DNA from: Xylanibacter ruminicola Ga6B6
GTDB lineage: Bacteria; Bacteroidota; Bacteroidia; Bacteroidales; Bacteroidaceae
Reading direction: 5' to 3'
Assembly: GCF_000687715.1 (NCBI RefSeq)
Contig: NZ_JHXD01000001.1
Span: 310,001-374,000, forward strand
DNA length: 64,000 nt
Of the stretch, positions 44,895 to 53,537 are shown in pieces. A program made the position numbers and the translations under genes. Under the pieces are notes generated by a model, which ran no database searches, had not been told where the DNA came from, and worked only from the letters and a program-made list of their open reading frames with translations. Position 1 is the first letter of the stretch. Every line of letters begins with the position of its first letter.

Positions 44895-45695
44895 ATGAAC
44901 GAAACGATTCAAATTCGAGGCAAATTAGTGGATCTCAGCACCCCGCAGGTGATGGGAATCCTGAACGTTACGCCCGACTCTTTTTATGCAGGGAGCCGAG
45001 TGCAGACTGAGTCTGAAATTGTGCAGCGTTGTCATCAGATTATCGACGAAGGTGCAAGCATGATTGATGTGGGTGGCTATTCTACCCGTCCTGGTGGCAC
45101 CGAAGTGTCGGAGGCTGAGGAGATGGAGCGCCTGCGCTTTGGTTTGAAGATTATTCGTCGCGAGTTGCCCGATGCCATTATTTCGGTTGATACGTTCCGT
45201 CCCGATGTGGCCCATATGACGGTTGAGGAGTTTGGTGCCGATATCATTAACGATGTGAGCGAAGGCAACGAAACCATGTACCGGTTAGTGTCGCGCTTAC
45301 GCGTACCTTATATATTAATGTCGCAGCAGCCCACGCTGAAAAGCATGCTGATGTCGTTTGCCCGACAGGTACAGCAGTTGCGTGATTGTGGTGCTTGCGA
45401 TATCATTCTTGATCCTGGTTTTGGTTTCGGTAAGACACTGGAGCAGAATTACGAGATTATGAACCAGATGGAGCGTCTGCACGTGATGGAACTGCCCCTG
45501 TTGGTAGGCATCTCGCGTAAATCGATGATTTTTAAACTCTTGGGTACAACGCCCATGGAGTCGCTCAATGGTACTACGGTACTTAACACCATTTCGCTCA
45601 TGAAGGGGGCTCACATCCTCCGAGTGCACGATGTCCGTCAGGCTGTAGAATGCGTAAAAATGGTGCAATCGTTAAATAGTCAAATCGCAAAATAA
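44895..45695 (+). CDS. folP: Dihydropteroate synthase
   Basis: Folate pathway enzyme (266 aa) joining p-aminobenzoate to the pterin diphosphate; the sulfonamide target. Signatures: QVMGILNVTPDSFYAGSR, GASMIDVGGYSTRPGG, SVDTFRPDVA, INDVSEG, DIILDPGFGFGKTLEQNYEI and GISRKSMI. The ATG at 44874 lies in the promoter box, so 44895 is used. It runs with cdaA, 2 bp downstream. Confidence 0.95.
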   Translation: MNETIQIRGKLVDLSTPQVMGILNVTPDSFYAGSRVQTESEIVQRCHQIIDEGASMIDVGGYSTRPGGTEVSEAEEMERLRFGLKIIRRELPDAIISVDTFRPDVAHMTVEEFGADIINDVSEGNETMYRLVSRLRVPYILMSQQPTLKSMLMSFARQVQQLRDCGACDIILDPGFGFGKTLEQNYEIMNQMERLHVMELPLLVGISRKSMIFKLLGTTPMESLNGTTVLNTISLMKGAHILRVHDVRQAVECVKMVQSLNSQIAK

Positions 45696-45697
45696 AC

Positions 45698-46480
45698 ATG
45701 TTCTTCGAGTTTGGCATAAAGGACTTCATCGACATCCTGCTTGTAGCTATGATACTTTACTACATCTACAGGCTGATGCGCGAATCACGTTCGCTTAACG
45801 TGTTCATAGGCATTCTGATGTTTGTGATTACGTGGCTGTTCGTGTCGCAGGTGGTCGAGATGAAGTTGCTTGGCTCGATACTCGATAAGTTGGTGAGTGT
45901 GGGTGTTATTGCGCTCATCGTACTTTTCCAGGACGAAATCCGTAAGTTCCTTTATAACGTAGGTGCCCATCGTCGTATGCGGGCATTTGCCAAACTGTTC
46001 ACATCAAAAGATGTGGGCGAAGAGGATAAGAAGGCACTCAAGGAGATTATCATGCCAATTGTGATGGCATCGATGAATATGAGTCGTGGCAAGGTAGGGG
46101 CGCTCATCGTGATCGAGCGTGCGATGCCACTCGATGAGATAGCTGTGACGGGCGATCAGATCGACTCCAACATCAATCAGCGACTCATCGAGAACATCTT
46201 CTTTAAGAACTCACCCCTGCACGATGGAGCCATGATTGTATCCAAGAAACGTATCAAGGCCGCAGGTTGTATCCTGCCGGTAAGTCACGATATGGATATC
46301 CCAAAGGAGTTGGGTTTGCGACACCGTGCTGCCATGGGCGTATCGCAAGAGAGCGATGCTGTGGCCATCGTTGTATCCGAGGAAACGGGTGGTATCTCTG
46401 TCGCCGTTAAAGGTGAGTTCCATCTGCGTCTCTCGGCTGAGGAACTGGAGAGTATCCTCACCAAAGAATTAGAACAATAA
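45698..46480 (+). CDS. cdaA: Diadenylate cyclase CdaA
   Basis: Membrane enzyme (260 aa) that makes cyclic di-AMP from two ATP. Three hydrophobic helices fill about residues 10-75; the DAC domain follows with the catalytic DGAMIV and RHRAAMG motifs and SEETGGISVAV. The folP-cdaA pair is common in Bacteroidetes. cyclic di-AMP controls osmolyte balance and wall homeostasis in other bacteria; no local partner (such as a phosphodiesterase) is seen here. Confidence 0.94.
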   Translation: MFFEFGIKDFIDILLVAMILYYIYRLMRESRSLNVFIGILMFVITWLFVSQVVEMKLLGSILDKLVSVGVIALIVLFQDEIRKFLYNVGAHRRMRAFAKLFTSKDVGEEDKKALKEIIMPIVMASMNMSRGKVGALIVIERAMPLDEIAVTGDQIDSNINQRLIENIFFKNSPLHDGAMIVSKKRIKAAGCILPVSHDMDIPKELGLRHRAAMGVSQESDAVAIVVSEETGGISVAVKGEFHLRLSAEELESILTKELEQ

Positions 46481-46519
46481 AGAATTCATATATATAACAT
46501 TTTAAAACAAATCAAAGTT

Positions 46520-47530
46520 ATGGATCTATTAAGTTCAATTGTAGCGCGTGCTAAAAGTGATAAGCAGCGCATTGTGCTCCCTGAGGCAGAAGAGGAGCGT
46601 ACACTCTGTGCAGCCGATAAGGCTCTGGCCGACGACCTCGCCGACATCATCCTGATTGGTAACCCTGCTAAGGTTGAGGCTCTGGCTAAGGAGAAGGGAC
46701 TCACCAATATTGGTAAGGCAACCTTGATCGACCCTGAAAACTACGACAAGAGCGAAGAGCTTGCTGAGAAGCTGGCTGAGATTCGCAAGAGCAAGGGTAT
46801 GACTATCGAGGAGGCTCGTAAGCTCATTAAGAATCCTCTGTACCTGGGTTGTATGATTATCAAGACCGAAGGTGCCGATGGCCAGATTTCTGGTGCACTC
46901 TCTACTACTGGCGATACACTGCGTCCTGCCCTGCAGATTATCAAGTGCCAGCCTGGTATCACCTGTGTAAGTGGTGGTTTGCTGCTCATCTCTAAGCAGA
47001 AGCAGTATGGCGAGGATGGCGTATTGGTAGTTGGCGACGTAGCTGTTACCCCAATGCCAGATGCTGCTCAGCTCTCACAGATCGCTGTATGCACCGCTCA
47101 GACTGCTAAGAGCGTGGCTGGTTTTGCTGAGCCACGTGTGGCAATGCTCAGCTTCTCTACTAAGGGCTCAGCTAAGCACGAGGTAGTAGATAAGGTAGTT
47201 GAGGCTACTCGCTTGGCTAAGGAACTCGATCCAGCACTCAAGATTGATGGTGAGTTGCAGGCCGATGCCGCTCTGGTTCCATCAGTAGGTGCTAAGAAGG
47301 CTCCTGATTCTGATATCGCTGGTAAGGCTAACGTACTGGTATTCCCTAACCTCGAGGTAGGTAACATTGGTTATAAGATGGTTCAGCGCCTGGGCGATGC
47401 TATCGCTATCGGTCCTATCCTGCAGGGTATCGCACGTCCTGTAAATGACCTGTCGCGTGGTTGCTCTATCGACGACATCTATTACATGATTGCTATCACT
47501 GCTTGTCAGGCAATGGACGCTAAAAAGTAA
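46520..47530 (+). CDS. pta: Phosphate acetyltransferase
   Basis: Converts acetyl-CoA and phosphate to acetyl phosphate (336 aa). It is the short form with only the catalytic PTA_PTB domain: RIVLPEAEEERTL at the start, GALSTTGDTLRPALQII, VTPMPDAAQLSQIA and LVFPNLEVGNIGYKMVQRLG. With ackA 32 bp downstream it gives the acetate branch that yields ATP. No clear -7 box was seen in the 39-bp gap after cdaA. Confidence 0.96.
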   Translation: MDLLSSIVARAKSDKQRIVLPEAEEERTLCAADKALADDLADIILIGNPAKVEALAKEKGLTNIGKATLIDPENYDKSEELAEKLAEIRKSKGMTIEEARKLIKNPLYLGCMIIKTEGADGQISGALSTTGDTLRPALQIIKCQPGITCVSGGLLLISKQKQYGEDGVLVVGDVAVTPMPDAAQLSQIAVCTAQTAKSVAGFAEPRVAMLSFSTKGSAKHEVVDKVVEATRLAKELDPALKIDGELQADAALVPSVGAKKAPDSDIAGKANVLVFPNLEVGNIGYKMVQRLGDAIAIGPILQGIARPVNDLSRGCSIDDIYYMIAITACQAMDAKK

Positions 47531-47562
47531 TTGATAATTGAGAATTGAAAATCGATAATAAT

Positions 47563-48756
47563 ATGAAAATTCTTGTATTGAATTGTGGCTCTTCATCTAT
47601 CAAGTACGCCCTGTACAACATGGACGATAAGAGTGTGATGACCAGTGGTGGTGCTGAGCGTGTAGGCTTGGACAATGCCTTTGTAAAGTTAAAGCTGGCC
47701 AATGGCGAGAAGAAGCAGATTATGCACGATATCCCCGAGCATACCGAGGGTGTTAAGTTTATCTTCTCTCTGCTTACCGATCCCGAAATCGGTGTGATCA
47801 AAGATCTGAAGGAGATCGACGCTGTAGGTCACCGTATGGTGCACGGCGGCGAGAAATTCAATAAGAGCGTGATTCTTACCGACGAGGTTCTGAAGGCTTT
47901 CGAGGAGTGCTCTGATCTGGCTCCCCTGCACAACCCCGCTAACCTGAAGGGTGTTAATGCTGTTAAGGAGCTGATGCCAGGTCTGCCTCAGGTAGGTGTG
48001 TTCGACACCGCCTTCCATCAGACTATGCCTGCTAAGGCTTATATGTACGCTATTCCTTACGATCTGTACGAGAAGTACGGTGTGCGTCGCTATGGTTTCC
48101 ACGGCACCTCTCACCGTTACGTATCAGCTCGTGCTTGCGAGTTCCTGGGTATCAAGGCCGAGGGTACAAAGATGATTACCTGCCACATCGGTAATGGTGG
48201 TTCTATTGCTGCTGTTCTGGATGGCAAGTGTATTGATACCTCAATGGGTCTTACTCCACTCGAGGGTCTGGTAATGGGTACTCGTGCTGGTGATATCGAC
48301 GGTGGTGCTGTTACCTTCATCGAGAAGAAACTCGGTCTCGACGCTGATGGTATGAGCAACCTGCTCAACAAAAAGAGTGGTGTAGCTGGTATCACTGGTG
48401 GTTCGAGCGATATGCGCGACGTAGAGAACGCTGCTAAGGCTGGTGAGCCAAAGGCTGTACTGGCTCAGCAGATGTATTTCTATCGTATTAAGAAGTATAT
48501 CGGTGCTTATGCTGCTGCCATGGGTGGCGTAGATGTAATCGTGTTCACCGCTGGTGTTGGCGAGAACCAGATTTCTATGCGTTCTGAGGTTTGCAAGGGC
48601 CTGGAGTTCCTGGGTGTGAAGTTCGACGACGAGAAGAACAATATTCGTGGTGAAGAGGCCATCATCTCTGCCGACGACTCAAAGGTTAAGGTTGTTGTTA
48701 TCCCAACCGACGAGGAGCTGATGATTGCTACCGATACTATGAATCTGCTGAAGTAA
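47563..48756 (+). CDS. ackA: Acetate kinase
   Basis: Makes acetate and ATP from acetyl phosphate (397 aa). Family motifs: VLNCGSSSIKYAL, GHRMVHGGEKF, VFDTAFHQTMP, RRYGFHGTSHRYV, CHIGNGGSI, MGLTPLEGLVMGTRAGDID and FTAGVGENQISMR. An in-frame TTG at 47545 is less likely than the ATG at 47563. Ends with the hairpin at 48782-48804. Confidence 0.97.
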   Translation: MKILVLNCGSSSIKYALYNMDDKSVMTSGGAERVGLDNAFVKLKLANGEKKQIMHDIPEHTEGVKFIFSLLTDPEIGVIKDLKEIDAVGHRMVHGGEKFNKSVILTDEVLKAFEECSDLAPLHNPANLKGVNAVKELMPGLPQVGVFDTAFHQTMPAKAYMYAIPYDLYEKYGVRRYGFHGTSHRYVSARACEFLGIKAEGTKMITCHIGNGGSIAAVLDGKCIDTSMGLTPLEGLVMGTRAGDIDGGAVTFIEKKLGLDADGMSNLLNKKSGVAGITGGSSDMRDVENAAKAGEPKAVLAQQMYFYRIKKYIGAYAAAMGGVDVIVFTAGVGENQISMRSEVCKGLEFLGVKFDDEKNNIRGEEAIISADDSKVKVVVIPTDEELMIATDTMNLLK

Positions 48757-48781
48757 TTTAGCTAATAATATTAATATGACG

Positions 48782-48804
48782 ATCCCCGCCCAACCGGCGG
48801 GGAT
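48782..48804 (+). terminator. Terminator after ackA
   Basis: Perfect 9-bp stem ATCCCCGCC / GGCGGGGAT with CAACC loop; the following TGTTGTTT is a weak T-run. Confidence 0.75.
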
Positions 48805-48810
48805 TGTTGT

Positions 48811-49296
48811 TTAAAAGGCATAACCTACGCTGATGTAGGGATATGGCATAATAAGTATGCTGGGGGTTATACCTAATCGCAGGGTTAAACCACGCTTAGG
48901 TTGCACTCTGATGCCTGCATTCAGGAACGGAATAAAACTAAAACCGTTCTTAATTTCCTTGGGGTCTTTCGCATAATCCCTTGTATGATAGTAACCAACC
49001 GTGGAGCCAAAACCCATCTCAAACTTCAGCAGTTTGTTTCCAAGGAGATAGTTCAACTCTAAGGGAGCGGATACACCGTGTATCTCACAATCCTGGGCAG
49101 GAAAAAGAAAGGCATAGCTTAATCCTACGCGATAGCCGGCACCCTCGTTGCCTTTAAATCGTGAGTCGTAGTTAATACCACAACCTTGGTGCGGACCTAG
49201 AAACTCTACTGAGATGCTCCTGGCAGGCTTTTCGCTGGTTTGTGCGCTTGCCGTCAAAGAGAAGGCAAGTAGTGAGAGTAATAATAGTTTCTTCAT
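48811..49296 (-). CDS. Small outer-membrane beta-barrel protein, unknown
   Basis: 161 aa with signal MKKLLLLSLLAFSLTASAQ and alternating strands (ISVEFLGPHQGCGINYDSRF, LSYAFLFPAQDCEIHG, LKFEMGFGSTVGYYHTRD, LTLRLGITPSILIMPYPYISVGYAF) ending in Phe, as in outer-membrane barrels. Two cysteines could form a disulfide. Function unknown. It overlaps the anti-sigma-like gene by 4 bp (49293-49296) and ends the ECF cluster. Confidence 0.7.
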   Translation of the reverse strand: MKKLLLLSLLAFSLTASAQTSEKPARSISVEFLGPHQGCGINYDSRFKGNEGAGYRVGLSYAFLFPAQDCEIHGVSAPLELNYLLGNKLLKFEMGFGSTVGYYHTRDYAKDPKEIKNGFSFIPFLNAGIRVQPKRGLTLRLGITPSILIMPYPYISVGYAF

Positions 49297-50465
49297 TTTG
49301 GTGAGTTTAAGTCGAATCTGAGTCCCAATTGTAGATTGAAACTCGTAGGTTTATCTTTAAAATAATTATTGATAGTACTACCATTATCCATATAGTGACG
49401 AACACCAGGTTCGGCATACAAACTCAGCTGAGGGATGATATGGTATGCCAATCCCAGACTGCCACCTACCGACCACTGCATGCGATCCTTGTCCATTACC
49501 TGATTCACCCCATCGGTGTTCGATTCGGCCTTGATATTCCAGTCGGCTTGGGCGCCTGCAGTAAGATAAATACTGATGCCATGCCATTGCAACAGGTGGG
49601 CCTGAAGGTTAAGGGGTACGCCTATGTAGTGGAGCTTCTGATGGCGCTGTATCTGATGGTTGGGCATCAGGGTGGTAAAGGTTGAATTCTGCCTGGTATA
49701 AACCAAACCCGAACTGAGCGACAACCAGCTATTGAGTGGATATCCAACAGAAAGACCGAACGATATGGGTTGGTTGTGGCTCTCTTGCTCTTCGTAATCT
49801 GCTAGAAAAGCACGCGATGCTGCCACTCGATGCAACAACTGTGGGTTCATCATCACCGCATTCTTATTGTTCATATCGTTGGTGTTGCCCTGAGCAAACA
49901 GTCCCATGGTAAGGCGCATCGGCTTTTGCTGATGATGCTTCGCATGAGAATATGCCTTAGGCTCTGCTGACAGTGGGTGATGTACCTGCGGGCTTGGTGT
50001 ATCTTCCTTGGGTTTGTTAGCCGTTTCATCGGGTTGTGTGGCCTTCTCTGTTGGTTCAGAAACTACGTTTTCTGGTAGCATAGCTGTTTCTGCTATCTGT
50101 GTAACTGCTTTTGCTGCTGTTAATACCTGAGCAACCAGTTTCTCTTGAGCCTTTACATCTGCATCTGGGGTGATATCTGCTTGGGTGGCTACGGGCGCTT
50201 CTTCCTTATCGGCATGATTGGTAGCCTTAACCTGTGCCACTTGTGGCTGTACGGGCTCGTTGTTCCACATCAGATAGGCACCACCAAACAGCACACCAAT
50301 GATAGCAGCTGCCATTAGCCAACGACGCATAGCTATGTGGTGCACCGCCCCTTTAGCCTGCTTATCGAGCGAAGCCTCTATGCCCTCCCACAAGTCGCGT
50401 GTTGGCTCCTGGTGGTAGTCTTTCAGGTGGTTGTTAAGCCTTTCGGCCCATTCTTCTTGCTTCAT
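49293..50465 (-). CDS. Anti-sigma-like membrane protein with C-terminal beta-barrel-like domain
   Basis: 390-aa protein. Residues 1-45 are soluble with a DLWEGIEASL helix as in membrane anti-sigma proteins, a helix at about 49-67 (MAAAIIGVLFGGAYLMW), then about 150 residues of low-complexity Ala/Thr/Pro/Glu linker, then a C-terminal region of about 165 residues with outer-membrane-barrel style strands (ISFGLSVGYPLNSWLSLSSG, LYAEPGVRHYMDNGS). Its position right after the ECF gene (4-bp overlap) supports an anti-sigma role; the barrel-like tail may be a sensor domain. Confidence 0.7.
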   Translation of the reverse strand: MKQEEWAERLNNHLKDYHQEPTRDLWEGIEASLDKQAKGAVHHIAMRRWLMAAAIIGVLFGGAYLMWNNEPVQPQVAQVKATNHADKEEAPVATQADITPDADVKAQEKLVAQVLTAAKAVTQIAETAMLPENVVSEPTEKATQPDETANKPKEDTPSPQVHHPLSAEPKAYSHAKHHQQKPMRLTMGLFAQGNTNDMNNKNAVMMNPQLLHRVAASRAFLADYEEQESHNQPISFGLSVGYPLNSWLSLSSGLVYTRQNSTFTTLMPNHQIQRHQKLHYIGVPLNLQAHLLQWHGISIYLTAGAQADWNIKAESNTDGVNQVMDKDRMQWSVGGSLGLAYHIIPQLSLYAEPGVRHYMDNGSTINNYFKDKPTSFNLQLGLRFDLNSPK

Positions 50466-51001
50466 ATCTCGTGTCGTTTGATGTAATCTGTTATCATTTG
50501 GGTGAGTATCTGTCGCGCTCTCGACAGCTGTGAGGAGGATGAACTCTCTTTGATGCCTAACTTATTGGCTATTTCGCGATGAGAGCAATGCTCGAACACA
50601 TACAGGTTTAGTACCATTCTGTAGCCTGTAGGTAGCTTGGCAATCATCGCCGTCAGCACATTGGGCGGTATCCGTTCTATCTCTGGCTCTTCGTCCTGTG
50701 TATCAGGGATGACATCGGTAAACGTCATGCGCTCATGATGTTTCACAAAATCAAAGGCCTTATTAGCAACAATCCTGCCTATCCAGCCTTTCAGCGAACC
50801 CTCGCCTCGGTAATCGAACTTGCCGATAGAGGTAAGGATGGTCACAAAGCTGTCCTGCACCACGTCTTCCACGTCGCTCACTTCGGGTATATACCTTAGT
50901 CCTATAGACATGGCATAGCCCTTGTAGCGTTCGTAGAGTTGCCTCATGGCAGCACGATCGCCTTGGTTGATGGCTGATAGCAGTTGCTGTTCGTTCTCCA
51001 C
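50462..51001 (-). CDS. ECF-type RNA polymerase sigma factor
   Basis: Sigma-70 family, extracytoplasmic group (179 aa). Region 2 is YERYKGYAMSIGLRYIPEVS followed by DVEDVVQDSFVTI; region 4 is HREIANKLGIKESSSSSQLSRARQIL. It is directly followed (4-bp overlap) by a membrane protein with an anti-sigma-like N terminus, the usual pairing in Bacteroidetes. The upstream lipoprotein gene is 6 bp away, so these four genes form one unit. Confidence 0.93.
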   Translation of the reverse strand: MENEQQLLSAINQGDRAAMRQLYERYKGYAMSIGLRYIPEVSDVEDVVQDSFVTILTSIGKFDYRGEGSLKGWIGRIVANKAFDFVKHHERMTFTDVIPDTQDEEPEIERIPPNVLTAMIAKLPTGYRMVLNLYVFEHCSHREIANKLGIKESSSSSQLSRARQILTQMITDYIKRHEI

Positions 51002-51007
51002 TTCTTT

Positions 51008-51694
51008 TTACTTAACTCTTTCGATACTGGTGAACTTGAGCTGCATCGTGGGATTGAGCGTCCTGCTTTCTTTCTGCCCATCGATGATGGTTTCTATCTG
51101 CGTTACCGTTAGTATGTTTGTGAACGATGCACCGCTACGATCAAACAAAGCGGTAGATTCGGTAGGTGCTATCGTCAGTACTACTGCCATCAGCGTGCCG
51201 TCATCCTTGGTTACGATAAATGGCAGGTATATGGTGCCATATGTTTCGCTGGGCATCATCTCCAGATAGAACGATAGATCTGATATGCCGATAATGCGAT
51301 AAGGAACGGCGAGGGTCGACTCCAGGCAACTTCCGTTTCGATAGTCAATCAGGGTCTGCATCCAAAGCTCTTCTTCGGGTGTTGGTGTGTTGCCATAGGG
51401 TGCTTCAGCCGAAAGCTTGGCCACCTTTACCTCAGGCAGGAATTTCTCCATGATAGCTGCGTAAGGATAATCCGCGCAAGCTACGTTGTTTTCGCCTTTA
51501 AATCCTAATACAGTACGTATATAAGTCTCGTTGCCTTTCACGTTGTCAACCATCCATACACCTTTGAAAGTGTAATCGAGTGATGGTTGGTCAGAAGGGT
51601 CGAGATGTGGGTCACCTGTTTCAAGCATATCGCCACCAGGACTGCATGATAGCAGCGTGACTAATACTATAAATAATGGAAATATTCGCTTCAT
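51008..51694 (-). CDS. Lipoprotein of unknown function
   Basis: 228-aa lipoprotein (LVTLLSC, Cys17, followed by SPGGD). The mature part looks beta-rich (DYTFKGVWMVDNVKG, STLAVPYRIIGISDLSFYLEM, YLPFIVTKDDGTLMAVVLTI). No family recognised with confidence; some resemblance to DUF4840-type lipoproteins is possible. First gene of the ECF sigma cluster, so perhaps part of the response that the sigma factor controls. Confidence 0.7.
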   Translation of the reverse strand: MKRIFPLFIVLVTLLSCSPGGDMLETGDPHLDPSDQPSLDYTFKGVWMVDNVKGNETYIRTVLGFKGENNVACADYPYAAIMEKFLPEVKVAKLSAEAPYGNTPTPEEELWMQTLIDYRNGSCLESTLAVPYRIIGISDLSFYLEMMPSETYGTIYLPFIVTKDDGTLMAVVLTIAPTESTALFDRSGASFTNILTVTQIETIIDGQKESRTLNPTMQLKFTSIERVK

Positions 51695-51764
51695 ATTTGT
51701 ACACGTTTTATTGCTTCTTTATCCATTAAACGATGAAGAAGGCCAAATACTGCATCAAGAAATG

Positions 51765-52796
51765 TTAAATTTTCACATCAAGAATCTCTTCTTCGGTCGA
51801 GAGGTTGAAATCGCCTGGGATGGTGTTCTTGAGGGCTGCGGCAGCTAACGAGTAATTCAACTGCTTCTGCATGTCGTTGGGGAACAGACTGATGGCATGC
51901 AGCCAACCACCCATAAAGGCATCGCCCACACCTACAGGCTCCACCACATCAGGGATATCCATGATAGGTGCCTGCAACAGTTTATTGTCGGTATAAAGCA
52001 GGGCTGTCAGGGTGTGATGGTTCGAGCTTACGATATTACGCATACCCATCATCCAGTGTTTTACACGGGGGTAGGTAGCATGCAACTCGTCGAACCACTC
52101 TCCATACTCTTTCATCTGCATAGTGAAGTTTGAGTCGGTAGCCGTGAATGGTGGCTGTGGATGCTGCGACAGCCAGTCGAACTCGATGGCATCGCCAAAC
52201 ATCATATCGCAACGCGACAGCATGCGGCTCAGGGTTTTACGTGGCTCAGCACCTTCGTACTTCCACAGGTTCTTGCGGTAGTTGATATCGAAGCATACAG
52301 TAATACCCAACTCATCGGCCACGTCGAGTGCCTCGAAGGTGGCATCAGCAGCCTGTTGCGAGATGGCTGCCGTGATACCCGACACATGGAAGTAGCTGCA
52401 ATCCTTCAGTATCTCGCGCCAGGGAATCATGCCAGGCTTCAGGTCGGAATAGGCCGAACCGTTACGGTCGTAAATCACCTTGGCAGCACGCATGCCGGCA
52501 GCAGGTTCAAAGTAATAGGTGCCAATACGCTGTCCGCCATAAAGCACACGGCTGGTATCCACACCAAGCTCTGCTAAGCTCATGGCTCCTGCATGACCTA
52601 CTGGCGTATCAGGCAGTCGGGTAATATAGGTTACATCTTCGCCCTGGGTAGCCAACGATACGGCCACATTAGCCTCGCTACCACCATACTTACTGGTAAA
52701 CAGGTCGCCCTGAGTCAGTCGCAGTTGTCCGGGCTTCGAAAACCTGAGCAACAGCTCGCCAAACGTTACTATCTTCTTTCTGTTCATGTTGGTCAT
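51765..52796 (-). CDS. kdgK: 2-dehydro-3-deoxygluconate kinase (PfkB family)
   Basis: Sugar-acid kinase (343 aa). KIVTFGELLLRFSKPG at the start, GGSEANVAVSLATQG, FDINYRKNLWKYE, and VEPVGVGDAFMGG (catalytic Asp; the family Gly-Ala-Gly is Gly-Val-Gly here). KDG kinase is the closest group by these segments, placing it in uronate/pectin breakdown. No KDPG aldolase or isomerase gene is next to it. The frame extends to 52817 but the -7 box covers that codon; 52796 or 52787 is the start. Confidence 0.8.
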   Translation of the reverse strand: MTNMNRKKIVTFGELLLRFSKPGQLRLTQGDLFTSKYGGSEANVAVSLATQGEDVTYITRLPDTPVGHAGAMSLAELGVDTSRVLYGGQRIGTYYFEPAAGMRAAKVIYDRNGSAYSDLKPGMIPWREILKDCSYFHVSGITAAISQQAADATFEALDVADELGITVCFDINYRKNLWKYEGAEPRKTLSRMLSRCDMMFGDAIEFDWLSQHPQPPFTATDSNFTMQMKEYGEWFDELHATYPRVKHWMMGMRNIVSSNHHTLTALLYTDNKLLQAPIMDIPDVVEPVGVGDAFMGGWLHAISLFPNDMQKQLNYSLAAAALKNTIPGDFNLSTEEEILDVKI

Positions 52797-52814
52797 TATC
52801 TGATAACTTCGCTG

Positions 52815-52822
52815 CAAAGATA
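52815..52822 (-). promoter_or_regulatory. -7 box for kdgK
   Basis: Minus-strand TATCTTTG, 18 bp before the chosen start. Confidence 0.65.
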
Positions 52823-52916
52823 CATATTTTAATTCAAAAAGACTTAATGTTACATTAATTTTTATATCTGTAAGATAATATAATATTTCATTTTGAAAAG
52901 ATATGCAGAAAAGTAT

Positions 52917-52924
52917 TACATTTG
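52917..52924 (+). promoter_or_regulatory. -7 box for the exported protein at 52.9 kb
   Basis: TACATTTG with TTTG 21 bp upstream (52892-52895). Confidence 0.75.
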
Positions 52925-52945
52925 CACCCGTATTGAAAAGACTAA

Positions 52946-53494
52946 ATGATGAAACTGTATCTGATCATATGGTTAATGTTGTGGTGCTCTGAGGTGTTTG
53001 CTCAGCGCAAACTGGTGGTGGCCAGTTTAGAGTCGAAAGCGCCGCAGCGTGATATCAAGGTTCGTGTTGATAATGGCGATGAGATTGTTACCCCATGGAG
53101 CGGCGAGATAGAGGTGCCCGACAGTTTTAAGCGCATCACCCTCAGTCATCCCAGATTCCAGCATCGTTATGTGCTGGCCAACGAGCTGCATGGCGATACC
53201 ATTTACTTGATACCAACCTTGCATGCCATCGACGAGGTAGTGGTGTTTGGAACCGACCGTAGCAAACAGATGATGGCCAACATCATGCGTCCTGCAATCC
53301 CTAAGGAAGTGCCACTGCCACAAGTGGTACCAGCTGGTCCCAATGTGTTAGCCATGTTAGGCTGGCTATTCGAAAAGACCGTGGCCCCAAAGATTGAGGC
53401 CAAACAGCGTAGAAAGAGAGCCCTGAAAGTAGTACGCCAGAAAGAGCAGGAGTATGAAGCCAAATGGGATGCCCTAAAGGCTCCCCAGAAGTGA
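52946..53494 (+). CDS. Small exported protein with carboxypeptidase-D-like start, unknown
   Basis: 182 aa. Signal peptide MMKLYLIIWLMLWCSEVFAQ, then about 85 residues resembling the regulatory-like beta-sandwich seen in TonB receptors (RDIKVRVDNGDEIVTPWSGEIEVP ... HAIDEVVVFGTD). The DEVVVFG element is like the end of such domains just before a TonB plug, but no plug or barrel follows: the rest is basic and helical (KQRRKRALKVVRQKEQEYEAK). So it may be a stand-alone or truncated derivative. Single gene with a strong promoter. Confidence 0.7.
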   Translation: MMKLYLIIWLMLWCSEVFAQRKLVVASLESKAPQRDIKVRVDNGDEIVTPWSGEIEVPDSFKRITLSHPRFQHRYVLANELHGDTIYLIPTLHAIDEVVVFGTDRSKQMMANIMRPAIPKEVPLPQVVPAGPNVLAMLGWLFEKTVAPKIEAKQRRKRALKVVRQKEQEYEAKWDALKAPQK

Positions 53495-53537
53495 CCACGA
53501 TACTCTTTAACATATTTTGATGCAGTATTCTGATTTT

